Source: Cladocopium goreaui
Lineage: Eukaryota > Sar > Dinophyceae > Suessiales > Symbiodiniaceae
Direction of reading: 5' to 3'
Length of the DNA stretch: 64,000 bases
Assembly (NCBI GenBank): GCA_947184155.2
Contig: CAMXCT020006500.1
Coordinates: forward strand, 108,100 to 172,099
Shown: piece by piece, positions 22,701-34,700 of the stretch
How the letters are laid out: every line of letters begins with the position of its first letter
Position numbering within the stretch: position 1 is the stretch's first letter
Translations under genes and position numbers: made by a program
The notes under the pieces: model-generated
Told to the model about the DNA's origin: nothing
Database searches by the model: none
The model's input: only the letters and a program-made list of their open reading frames with translations

Positions 22701-25700
22701 AAGCAGTTGAGGTTAGGGGAATTTAGAGTATACCAAAACTGGTTGGTGGTTTAAAACATTTTTTATTTTCCATCATATATTGGGAATGTCATCATCCCAA
22801 CTGACGAATTCATATTTTTTAAGATGGTGAAATTGCACCACCAACCAGCCAAAATATTCTAATCTTGATAAGGGAGATGGGAATCTTTACCCCAAATCTC
22901 TGGGCAGCTTGGTCAAGCAGCTACGGTATCATAGGGTATGATTGTGGGTAAACCACAAGCGAGGGGTAAATCATGGTAAATCAACCAAGAAACAAAAGCT
23001 TCTGATATACTTTACCCATAGAAGCTGTAGTATAAACAGAAAAATGGGGGGCACTTGACCAACAGAATTGAGCTCGGATCAAGAAGCCCTCATGGATGAT
23101 TTGTACCACGGATCAACGAATCCTGGGATGATCTTATAGATTGAAAGGAAAATCAGGACCCAAGAGTCTTTAACCTAAGACATACGATTTTCCTCAAAAT
23201 TCCTGTTTTTTTTTTTTCCGGCCCCGTCTACCAGGGCCCTGGCCCAGGTACTATTGAGGAGTAAGATGGCTCAACTGAAACTGCAAGGCTTGGAAACCCC
23301 TTGGAGGCTTCATTTTTCAGCTGGTGACGGTGGATTTTTCAATCCAGACAACCAGTTGGTAGATGGGCAAATTCCCGTTCTAATCCCATATCGATGGGAA
23401 TGACTCAGGATCCTAAAATGGAGGTACGTTAGTACCATATTTTTGGCCATATTTTCTGGGGATATTCTCATAGGCCTTATATAGGCCTTATATATGGTAG
23501 GTATACAGTACCTCCAATTTAGGTTCCTGAAATGGCCATTGATTATAAACCAATGTTTCATAGGAATCCCAATCGTCCCCCTGCCTGGTGCAGGATTTCG
23601 CAACCATCCAAGGAAACGCATCACCATCAAGTTCCATCAAATCACCTGTTGGAGTTACATGAAAAAGCCCATAAAATCGCTATCAATCCAATTAAATCAC
23701 CTAGAAAAGTGTTCAGCATAACTTGACTGATGATGAAAAATGGGACTTAATGTGAATAACTTACCCTCTGGTAAACCAACATAGCTATGGAAAATCACCA
23801 TCTGTAACAGGTAAATCAACTGTTAATGAGCCATTTTCAATAGCAAACTGTTAAACATCACCAGAGGGTATGACGATTGCTGGGATTCTTTTCGGAGAAA
23901 ATGATCGGATTTACGACTGATTTCAAGAAAGTTGAACTGGATGATCTCTATAGTTAGCCTCTGGTAATTTGGCAGAGTTTGCTGGGGAATAGATAACATG
24001 TTTAACACTAATAATAATCTATAAATGGACCAGAAAAAAAAACATATGAGCCATTTATAGATTATTATGGGCCCTTAAAATCAACATTTATGGTGAATCC
24101 CTTAAAAGCAACGGCCAGGGCCATAAGATCACCATTTTTCATCACCATTTTTCATCCCATTGAGACCGATTTTTTCATCCCCAGAAAGTCGCGGCCATTT
24201 AAATTCCTGTCGTCATTTTCAGTGGGGATGTATTTAACCTAACCATCCAAGTGAACATTGAGGCTCTTTTTAAGGGTTATTTTTTTTGCTATCATATTGG
24301 GAATTTCATAACCCCAACTGAAGAAGTCATATTTTTCAGAGGGGTAGGTCAACCACCAACCAGAGAACATTGAGGCTCTTTTTAAGGGTTAATTTTTTTT
24401 CCATCATATTGGGAATTTCAGAACCCCAACTGACGAAGTCATATTTTTCAGAGGGGTAGGTCAACCACCAACCAGAGAACATTGAGGCTCTTTTTAAGGG
24501 TTAAATTTTTTCCATCATATTGGGAATTTCATAGCCCCAACTGACGAAGTCATATTTTTCAGAGGGGTAGGTCAACCAACAACCAGAGAACATTGAGGCT
24601 CTTTTTAAGGGTTAATTTTTTTCCATCATATTGGGAATGTCATAACCCCAACTGACGAACTCATATTTTTCAGGGGGGTAGGTCAACCACCAACCAGAGA
24701 ACATTGAGGCTCTCTAAGGTTGGGCATCAGAAGTTGTGGAACAAACAAATGGTCGTGACAGGTATGAATAATCCAGGAGAATAGTCCAGGTATGAATGTA
24801 AAAAAGTCTTATGGCTGATATTTCGATGAAAAGAGCTGGCACCCAGTGATTCTTCACTTACAAGTCCTGATTTTGCTTTATTTCCCTGGTTTTCATGGGT
24901 AACCACCATGGCCAAACTAGATTCCCCAAGAGCTACTTGGTGGCTCATCACACGAATCGTAACTAGGTTGTAGCTACGGTGATATAAAGTGGGGCCCCCG
25001 TTTATGATAGCGTTCAGTTGGGGGCCACTAATCATTCCAATTTCACTACGGTTTATGATACGCTTAAATAAACAACGAACTAGTTTTCATGGTGTTTACA
25101 AACATTTATAAAACATTTGATAACGTATCATAAACCATAGTGAAATGTTTTTTTGTTCAACCAACGTTCACATCACTGGGTGGCACCATCCTGTGCGGCA
25201 TCCCCAAAAAGGTTTTTTAAGGCTAGCCCCAAGTTATAAGTTGCGTATTACTCCGTAGTTATAAGTATGAAAAACCATAGTTAAAAAACGTAGTTATAAG
25301 TATCATAAACCATTCTTATTATATCTTATTATATCTTGTAGCTATAAACAATCTTTGCTGTCGACATGGGCCTCACATTGCGCAGGTGAGAAGAAAGCGT
25401 CTCTGAAGATCCAAGCGTCGCGCCGAGGACAAGTGGAACGAAAAGAAGTGGAGAAGAAAAAGCAGGCGAGTCGCTATCGTCACTTTCGACACGGTCGACA
25501 CGGATAAGTCGCGAGAATTTGTTCAGAACTGGATGACATTTATCATTGGAACATCGGTTTTTAATAACAGGGAAAGAACATAAATACATGGGATGAATAT
25601 CATCTGGTTGGTGGTTTCAAATATTTTTATATAATTTTCCATTTCATATATGGGATGTCATCCCAACCCCATTGACTTTCACAACCCATCATTTTTCAAG

Positions 25701-28700
25701 ATGGTGAAATTGCATCAGTCCAACCAGTTTTCCCTTAATCATAGATTTTCCATTAACCATAGATTTTCCATAGATTTTCATATTTTTCAAGATGGTGAAA
25801 TTGCACCAGTCCAACCAGTCATCTATTCATTGGAATAGGGCTTCGTGAATTCATCGTTTGGGATAGGTGGAATAGCTATGGAATATCCTCCGGTAATTTT
25901 TCGCTATGGAAAATGGTCCTTTTTTTGTGGTCCATTTATGGATGATTTACGTATATTTAAAGCTATTAAACATGGTGATTTCCATAGCTATGTTGAAATG
26001 TTGAATCACCAGAGGGTAGTTAAATTAAGGGTCAAGCTTGGATGGGTATCGTTCGATGAATCGAGAATTGTTATGAGATAAGTGGGAATTCACGGGATAA
26101 TTTGAATTCACATGTGGAACAACACTAGGTTTCCATTAATAATCATTAAACACCATAGTAATTGAAACCATAGTTTCAGTAAAATGTATGGAGATGGACC
26201 ATGGATAATATTAAACACATGTGGAACACCCCATAGTTTCGCCTTGCGGGATTCATCGTTCCAATTTTTCATAGTTGGAATATGTATTGCTGGCATGAAT
26301 TGGGGTTTCCTAAAATTGGGGGGTATGGAAGATCCAAGAAAATCCAAAAAAACACATGGATGATTTGAGGGTACCGATATTTTAGGACACCTCCGTATCA
26401 TGAATTAGGGATATAACCAGCAAGAACGGGGAATGTACCCGGCCTGGTAATTTGTTACAGTTTGCGACATTGAAGCCATGGCCCAGTCGAAATAGTTGAT
26501 TTTCCTATTTTTTTTAGCATGGTGAATCTTTCATGGAGATGTAACTTCATAATTTACCCGGCCTGGTAAACGTTTACATAACTAGGGAAAATCACCATGC
26601 TATTAATGGGTAAATCCACTATTTCTATGGCCATTTTCTATGTCGCAAACTGCAAACGTTTACCAGTAGCTGGTGTGGTGGGAATACTCCGGACTTATTG
26701 GCTAATGGGGAGACTAAATCGTGGGATTTACCAGCTTTTCTATTTGAGGTCTTTGGGTTTTAAAATCTTGGAGGAAATTAATATCACCAACTACTGGGAT
26801 ACTTGGCAAATCATTGTTTTTTTTCTTGGGACGTTGGAACATCATTGGAATATGGAAGAAGATCTCTCCACGGCCCGTTTTACCTGGAACATGTGACCGT
26901 CGTGACAGTCGTATCGCAAGGAAAGGGACCACAGATACCAATGGCATCTTCACACATGATTGAATATTAAGGATTTGCAACCTGTACTTCCTGGAAATCC
27001 TAAGAGGATACAGCCTAGAAAAGAGGATACTGCCTACATTAACGACACATCTTTTCTGTCTAGGATACAGCCTATAGACTGGTTTTACAACGCCTTCCTG
27101 GACTGTACAATATGCCTATGTACCCACTGAACTATTCACTGGCGGAAAGTCATTGCAAATTGTTTACGAAGTCAAGAGGATGGATACCCTCTGGTAAACT
27201 AACAGTTTGCTATTGAAAATGGTCATTTATAGTTGATTTACCCATTAAAACTGGTGATTTTCCATAGTTATGTTAGTTTACCAGAGGGTATCCATTGCAA
27301 TACGGATTTGTCTGAACATATGCCCTAGAAATTCATGATTTCTTCGATCCTCATTTTCTGCCTGAAGAAAATTGGCATTTTTCATGGCCATCAATCGGAC
27401 GGCCCCAAAAATCTGCAGAGTATGCCCCCGATCCCCCAACCATCACCAGGGGCCAACATGGGCTCTGGCGAGGCATAATTTGGCACTTTGGAACCCCAAT
27501 GAACTATGCTGTAGATATTTCCAGTGAATTCCCTAAAATTCTTATCGGACTTGTGTCTGTTTTACAACCTACCCGGCCTGGTAAACTAACATAACTCGGG
27601 AAAATCATCATTTTTAATGGGTAAATCCACTATTTCTATGGCCATGTTCTATGTCGCAAACTGCAAACGTTTACCAGCGGGTATGTTTGTTGATGAAGTC
27701 CCAAAAAAGCCCCAAAAGGCACCCTATTTGCAATGCAAAAGTCCCCATAGATCCCCATAAAATGGTAGGTCTCAAAAACCCATTCTTGTTGGTTAACTTC
27801 TCCATGATTCTTATAATTCCCGTTAGTTAATCACCATAGTTGTTGGGTAGATCCCACTAAACTATCATATGTGCCATTTAAATCACACAAAATCCACTTC
27901 TTTGCTAGTATATTTGCTGGTAAAACACGTCACTTCGCCAATTAAATACCTTCTGGTAATTTAACGCAGCTTTTGAACTTTACCATTTTTTATAGGCAGA
28001 TCACCGAACTAAATGGGCCATGTTCATCCATTTTCCATAGCTATGTTAAATTACCAGAGGGTATATCCCCATTCAACACCATTAAATCCCAATAGATAAA
28101 TCACCATTAGATTTAAATCCCAATTAAATCGCAATAAATCCCAATTAAATCCCAGCAAATCACCAATGAATCCAAGTTAAATCACCATTAAATCACCATT
28201 AACTCCCCATGAAATCCCAATGAATTATATAGCAATTTTTGATTAACACCACCCCAGTTCCACCCGGCCTTTTTTGTGTCAGGAGATGAATGCGGCTGCA
28301 ACGAAGGTCCAAGCGAATTTCCGCGGGAACAAGGACCGCGAGAAGGTTCGAAAGGAGAAGAGGGCAAGAGAAGAGGCGGCCACGAAGATTCTTGGTATGT
28401 TCAAAATCGTAGGATATGATGTAACATAACCATTGGAAAATAGTTTGTGGATTGATTCTTGGTATGGAAAATAGTGGGGTTGATGATCCTTGGTATGGAA
28501 AAATCCTGGTTTCATTTCATGGGATATGATATACGTATATATATATAATATATGTATTCCATATGGAACAGTGTATTCTTCATCAATATTGGGATTTTCA
28601 TGTAATATGATAATATCGTTATCTAATAGTCTAATAGTTAATAGATTTTTCATGTTAAACATCTACCACTGATCGAGGGTTGCGACGACATAATCACTTG

Positions 28701-31700
28701 CCATGGAGAACACACATATTAGGCATTGGATATATACAGAATGACATATCAGTGATATCCAATTGTTATTCAATCCAATGGTAAGTGGTGGGTATAAATA
28801 GCTTTTGGAACATAATTAGTTGGTGGATTGATGATCCTTGCTATGGAAAAAATCCTGGTTTCATTTCATGGGACTTTCATGGGATTTTGCAATTCTTCAT
28901 CAATCTTTGTACCAATCAAATGAGATATTTCATGGGTAAACTTTGAAGATCCATGGGTAAACTACACATTCGGAGGCTATGACAATATGACAATCATCGA
29001 ATTGAGGGATCAACTACCCGGCCTGGTAAACGTTAACAAAAAACGAGGGAACATCACCATGCTATTATATAATGGGTAAATCCACTATTTCGACTGGGCC
29101 ATGGCTTCAATGTCGCAAACTGTAAACGTTTACCAGGCCGGGTATATTCCATCAATCACCATTACTAACCATTACTGACAATCATTAGCCATTACAATCA
29201 TATTAACCATTAGTAAATGGCCATGACTTCAAGATGGCTTTTTAACCGCTACTGCAGAGGGTAGAAAAAAGCCTGGTTTTCATGGCTCCTTGATATCTCC
29301 CCCATTGGAAAATCGCTGGGGGATTGAAAACCGAATCTGATGGAATCGGCATGGATGACCAGCTTTTTGACAATCTGCCAGGTGGCAACCGAGGTTTTCT
29401 CCCAACCGAGGTTTTCTCCCATTTTTTTGGAGGATTTTCCCATGAACATCATTTAAAATCCACATATATAAGTGATTTCCAATTGCCACGTTTGACTACC
29501 CAAGGGAGCAATGGACAAAACCCTGATAGAGTGCTATGGACCGTCAATGGATCCTTGAGTGAAATTTGACAAGTTTGAACCAACCAAAGAAGGTGTTTAA
29601 TAGTGATGGATGATGGATGATGGTATGTAAAATCGGGCACTTTGGTCATTTGTATGAGTGTTTTTTTCAACAAGAAATCTTGTAAAACCAACCTTTTTGC
29701 GGGGATCCTTGGGTAAAATATCTTTGTTTAACAATCAATCAAAGTCGGAACACACCATTCTTTGTACTCTTGGTCTAGAAGCTTCATTCTGTTCACCGCA
29801 TCTTTCAAGGATTCAATCAATCAAGCGTGGCAAAGATGCACGCAAACAAGCAGACGTTGAGAAGCAAGAAAAGCTGAAAGCAATCACCAAGATGCAAGCC
29901 GTTTACAGAGGCAAAGTTGCCCGCAAGGACGTGAAACAGATGAGAGAGCAACAAGAAGAGGCGGCCACAAAGATCCAAGCAATCAAACGTGGCAAAGATG
30001 CGCGCAAACAAGCGGACCTTGAAAAGCAAGAGAAGCTGAAAGCAATCACCAAGATGCAAGCCGTTTACAGAGGCAAAGTTACCCGCAAGGACGTGAAAGA
30101 GATGAGAGAGCAACAAGAAGAGGCGGCCACAAAGATTCAAGCAATCAAACGTGGCAAAGATGCGCGCAAACAAGCGGACCTTGAAAAGCAAGAAAAGCTG
30201 AAAGCAATCACCAAGATGCAAGCCGTTTACAGAGGCAAAGTTACCCGCAAGGAAGTGAAAGAGATGAAGGAGCAACAAGAAGAGGCGGCCACAAAGATTC
30301 AAGCAATCAAACGTGGCAAAGATGCACGCAAACAAGCGGACCTTGAAAAGCAAGAAAAGCTGAAAGCAATCACCAAGATGCAAGCCGTTTACAGAGGCAA
30401 AGTTGCCCGCAAGGAAGTGAAAGAGATGAAGGAGCAACAAGAAGAGGCGGCCACAAAGATTCAAGCAATCAAACGTGGCAAAGATGCGCGCAAACAAGCG
30501 GACCTTGAAAAGCAAGAAAAGCTGAAAGCAATCACCAAGATGCAAGCCGTTTACAGAGGCAAAGTTGCCCGCAAGGACGTGAAAGAGATGAGAGAGCAAC
30601 AAGAAGAGGCGGCCACAAAGATTCAAGCAATCAAACGTGGCAAAGATGCTCGCAAGCAAGCGGACCTTGAAAAGCAAGAAAAGCTGAAAGCAATTACAAA
30701 GGTGCAAGCCGTTTACAGAGGCAAAGTTACCCGCAAGGAAGTGAAAGAGATGAGAGAGCAACAAGAAGAGGCGGCCACAAAGATTCAAGCAATCAAACGT
30801 GGCAAAGATGCACGCAAACAAGCGGACCTTGAAAAGCAAGAAAAGCTGAAAGCAATCACCAAGATGCAAGCCGTTTACAGAGGCAAAGTTACCCGCAAGG
30901 AAGTGAAAGAGATGAGAGAGCAACAAGAAGAGGCGGCCACAAAGATTCAAGCAATCAAACGTGGCAAAGATGCTCGCAAGCAAGCGGACCTTGAAAAGCA
31001 AGAAAAGCTGAAAGCAATTACAAAGGTTCAAGCCGTTTACAGAGGCAAAGTTGCCCGCAAGGAAGTGAAAGAGATGAAGGAGCAACAAGAAGAGGCGGCC
31101 ACAAAGATTCAAGCAATCAAACGTGGCAAAGATGCACGCAAACAAGCGGACCTTGAAAAGCAAGAAAAGCTGAAAGCAATCACCAAGATGCAAGCCGTTT
31201 ACAGAGGCAAAGTTGCCCGCAAGGAAGTGAAAGAGATGAGAGAGAAACAAGATGGAGCAGCAAAAGTGATTGCCGATGGGGTCCAGCAAAGTCTTGTAGT
31301 TCATGAACAGCAGGAGCAGGTGCATGCGGGGTTTGCTGGGTGTGGCACAGTCCTTTCGGTTGTTGCACTTTCTTCGGAAGAATAGCAAGCTGGCATCGAT
31401 TTGGAAAGATGTGAAGCACTGCACTGAAGTTTCCTCTTATCCAATATGTTAACAGTTACTTAAGTGGCTTATGTTGTGGGAGGAAGAGGTCGCAAAGAAA
31501 AGAGAAGAGACCGAAGACTTGCAGAAGAAACTGCAGGAAGCCTCTGCAATGCAGGCTGGTTTCTTGCCATTGATGCGGCTGGATAATTTCATTGTTCATT
31601 CCAGCGGAATATACAGTATGAACAATTTGAAGGGTCGTGTCCCATCTTCCTCTTAATGTCAATTGTTTGCATAAGTGAAGTCAACGTCTGGTGCAAAATG

Positions 31701-34700
31701 CAAATGCCGTTTGGATACTGCATGCTGCATGGATTTTATGCTTAAAGATGCTTAAAGTCTTTGTGTCAAGAAGCGCAGTGAAATCTGAAAGTTTCAAAGC
31801 CAAAACCATTTCTGAAACTCTTGCTTTCAAACTGCCATGAACACTATGTAGTGGAAACGTGCAGGCAGAAATGGAGCAGCAGAAGCAGAAGAACGAAGAA
31901 TTGCAGAAGAAACTGCAAGAAACTGCTGCGCTGCAGGACCCATGGGACACATGTGCAGTGTCATGTGCAGGGGCCTCTTTGAATGTCCCACTTGTCAGCC
32001 GCTTTCTTCGGATGCGTATCTTGAGACACGATGTCTCCTTTTTGCAAGAATAGCAAGCTGGCATCGATTTGGAAAGATGTGAAGCACTGCACTGAAGTTT
32101 CCTCTTATCCAATATGTTAACAGCTACTTAAGTGGCTTATGTTGTGGGAGGAAGAGGTCGCAAAGAAAAGAGAAGAGACCGAAGACTTGCAGAAGAAACT
32201 GCAGGAAGCCTCTGCAATGCAGGCTGGTTTCCTGCCATTGATGCGGTTGGATAATTTCATTTTTCGTTCCAGCGGAATATACAGTATGAACAATTTGACG
32301 GGTCGTGTCCCATCTTCCTCTTAATGTCAATTGTTTGCATAAGTGAAGTCAACGTCTGGTGCAAAATGCAAATGCCGTTTGGATACTGCATGCTGCATGG
32401 ATTTTATGCTTAAAGATGCTTAAAGTCTTTGTGTCAAGAAGCGCAGTGAAATCTGAAAGTTTCAAAGCCGAAACCATTTCTGAAACTCTTGCTTTCAAAC
32501 TGCCATGAACACTATGTAGTGGAAACGTGCAGGCAGAAATGGAGCAGCAGAAGCAGAAGAACGAAGAATTGCAGAAGAAGCTGCAAGAAACTGCTGCACT
32601 GCAGGACCCATGGGACACATGTGCAGTGTCATGTGCAGGGGTCTCTTTGAATGTCCCACTTGTCAGCCGCTTTCTTCGGATGCGTATCTTGAGACACGAT
32701 GTCTCCTTTTTGCAAGAATAGCAAGCTGGCATCGATTTGGAAAGATGTGAAGCACTGCACTGAAGTTTCCTCTTATCCAATATGTTAACAGTTACTTAAG
32801 TGGCTTATGTTGTGGGAGGAAGAGGTCGCAAAGAAAAGAGAAGAGACCGAAGACTTGCAGAAGAAACTGCAGGAAGCCTCTGCAATGCAGGCTGGTTTCC
32901 TGCCATTGACGCGGTTGGATAATTTCATTTTTCATTCCAGCTGCATATGCAGTATGGACAACTTACAGGTCTTGTCAAAGCGTTTCAGTCTAAATCCATG
33001 AACTCTGGGTAGATAACTTGAATGCAGTTCTGAGAGTTTGAAAGTCAAAGCTTTTGAGATAGTCGTGTTTCGAAACTTCTCTGAACAGTACTGGTAGCTT
33101 GCAGGCCGAAATGGAGCAGCAGAAGCAGAAGAACGAAGAATTGCAGAAGAAACTGCAAGAAACTGCTGCTCTCGAGGACGTCTTGCACTATGTCTTGTTC
33201 TGCAGAACGACGATGTACTGTTACAAGGTGGTGCCCCAGTTGGTTTGCTTAGTTTGTTTACAACCAGGTTAGGGTTTGATATTGTGATTATAACATATAA
33301 GGTTTAAGGTGATGATAATCAACATATCATATAACAACAGATTACGACTATAGTGACTATTGCTAGGTGGGCTTACACAGCAATAAACACAACTGAGGGG
33401 CACCACCTTATAGGTATCATGCATCATATCTCCGTTTGGAAGAATGGCAAGCTGGCGATCTAGAAAGATACAGGTACAAAGGATGATCTTCTTCCCAATC
33501 CAATGTGTCAATATGTTGCAATCCAACATATTGCCAGCTACTTCAGTGGCTTATGTTGTGGGAGGAAGAGGTCGCAAAGAAAAGAGAAGAGACCGAAGAC
33601 TTGCAGAAGAAACTGCAGGAAGCCTCTGCAATGCAGGCTGGTTTCTTGCCATTGATGCGGTTGGATAATATCAGTTCGCATTCCAGCTGCATAATTATGC
33701 AGTATGGACAGTATGGACAACTTACAGGTCTTGTCAAAGCGTTTCAGTCTAAATCCATGAACTCTGGGTAGATACTGTAACTTGAATGCAGTTCTGAGAG
33801 TTTGAAAGTCAAACCTTTTGAGATAGTCGTGTTTCAAAACTTCTGTACACAGCACTGAGTACTGGTAGCTTGAAGGCAGAAATGGAGCAGCAGAAGCAGA
33901 AGAACGAAGAATTGCAGAAGAAGCTGCAAGAAACTGCTGCACTGCAGGACCCATGGGACACATGTGCAGTGTCATGTGCAGGGGTCTCTTTGAATGTCCC
34001 ACTTGTCAGCCGCTTTCTTCGGATGCGTATCTTGAGACACGATGTCTCCTTTTTGCAAGAATAGCAAGCTGGCATCGATTTGGAAAGATGTGAAGCACTG
34101 CACTGAAGTTTCCTCTTATCCAATATGTTGCCAGCTACTTAAGTGGCTTATGTTGTGGGAGGAAGAGGTCGCAAAGAAAAGAGAAGAGACCGAAGACTTG
34201 CAGAAGAAACTGCAGGAAGCCTCTGCAATGCAGGCTGGTTTCTTGCCATTGATGCGGTTGGATAATATCAGTTCGCATTCCAGCTGCATAATTATGCAGT
34301 ATGGAAAGTATGGACAACTTACAGGTCTTGTCAAAGCGTTTCAGTCTAAATCCATGAACTCTGGGTAGATACTGTAACTTGAATGCAGTTCTGAGAGTTT
34401 GAAAGTCAAACCTTTTGAGATAGTCGTGTTTCAAAACTTCTGTGCACAGCACTGAGTACTGGTAGCTTGAAGGCAGAAATGGAGCAGCAGAAGCAGAAGA
34501 ACGAAGAATTGCAGAAGAAGCTGCAAGAAACTGCTGCACTGCAGGACCCATGGGACACATGTGCAGTGTCATGTGCAGGGTCTCTTTGAATGTCCCACTT
34601 GTCAGCCGCTTTCTTCGGATGCGTATCTTGAGACACGATGTCTCCTTTTTGCAAGAATAGCAAGCTGGCATCGATTTGGAAAGATGTGAAGCACTGCACT

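Larger units (their letters stand above)
22556..25385. other. Intron
   Basis: It holds family 2 copies at 22579 and 22739, a family 5 element (23407), family 1 (23762), the tandem family 2 array (24253-24715) and a rearranged family 3 copy (24988). A frame at 23094-23140 ([15 protein letters not shown]) has no usable donor and was not called. Confidence 0.55.
25466..28282. other. Intron
   Basis: It holds a family 2 copy and a stray right arm (25604, 25779), and family 1 copies at 25884, 26437, 26557, 27185, 27570 and 27947. CAATTAAATCCC-type repeats occupy 28070-28230. Confidence 0.55.

Noticed and set aside
29817-31424. 535-codon minus-strand frame opposite the IQ exon
   Set aside because: It is the antisense of a 162-bp repeat, so one stop-free antisense unit gives a long frame. 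The plus strand shows clear IQ motifs.
31937-32053. Extension of exon B into [12 protein letters not shown] and on to a stop
   Set aside because: It would end the protein in every unit and lies in the intron; the coiled-coil frame and exon A phase demand removal.
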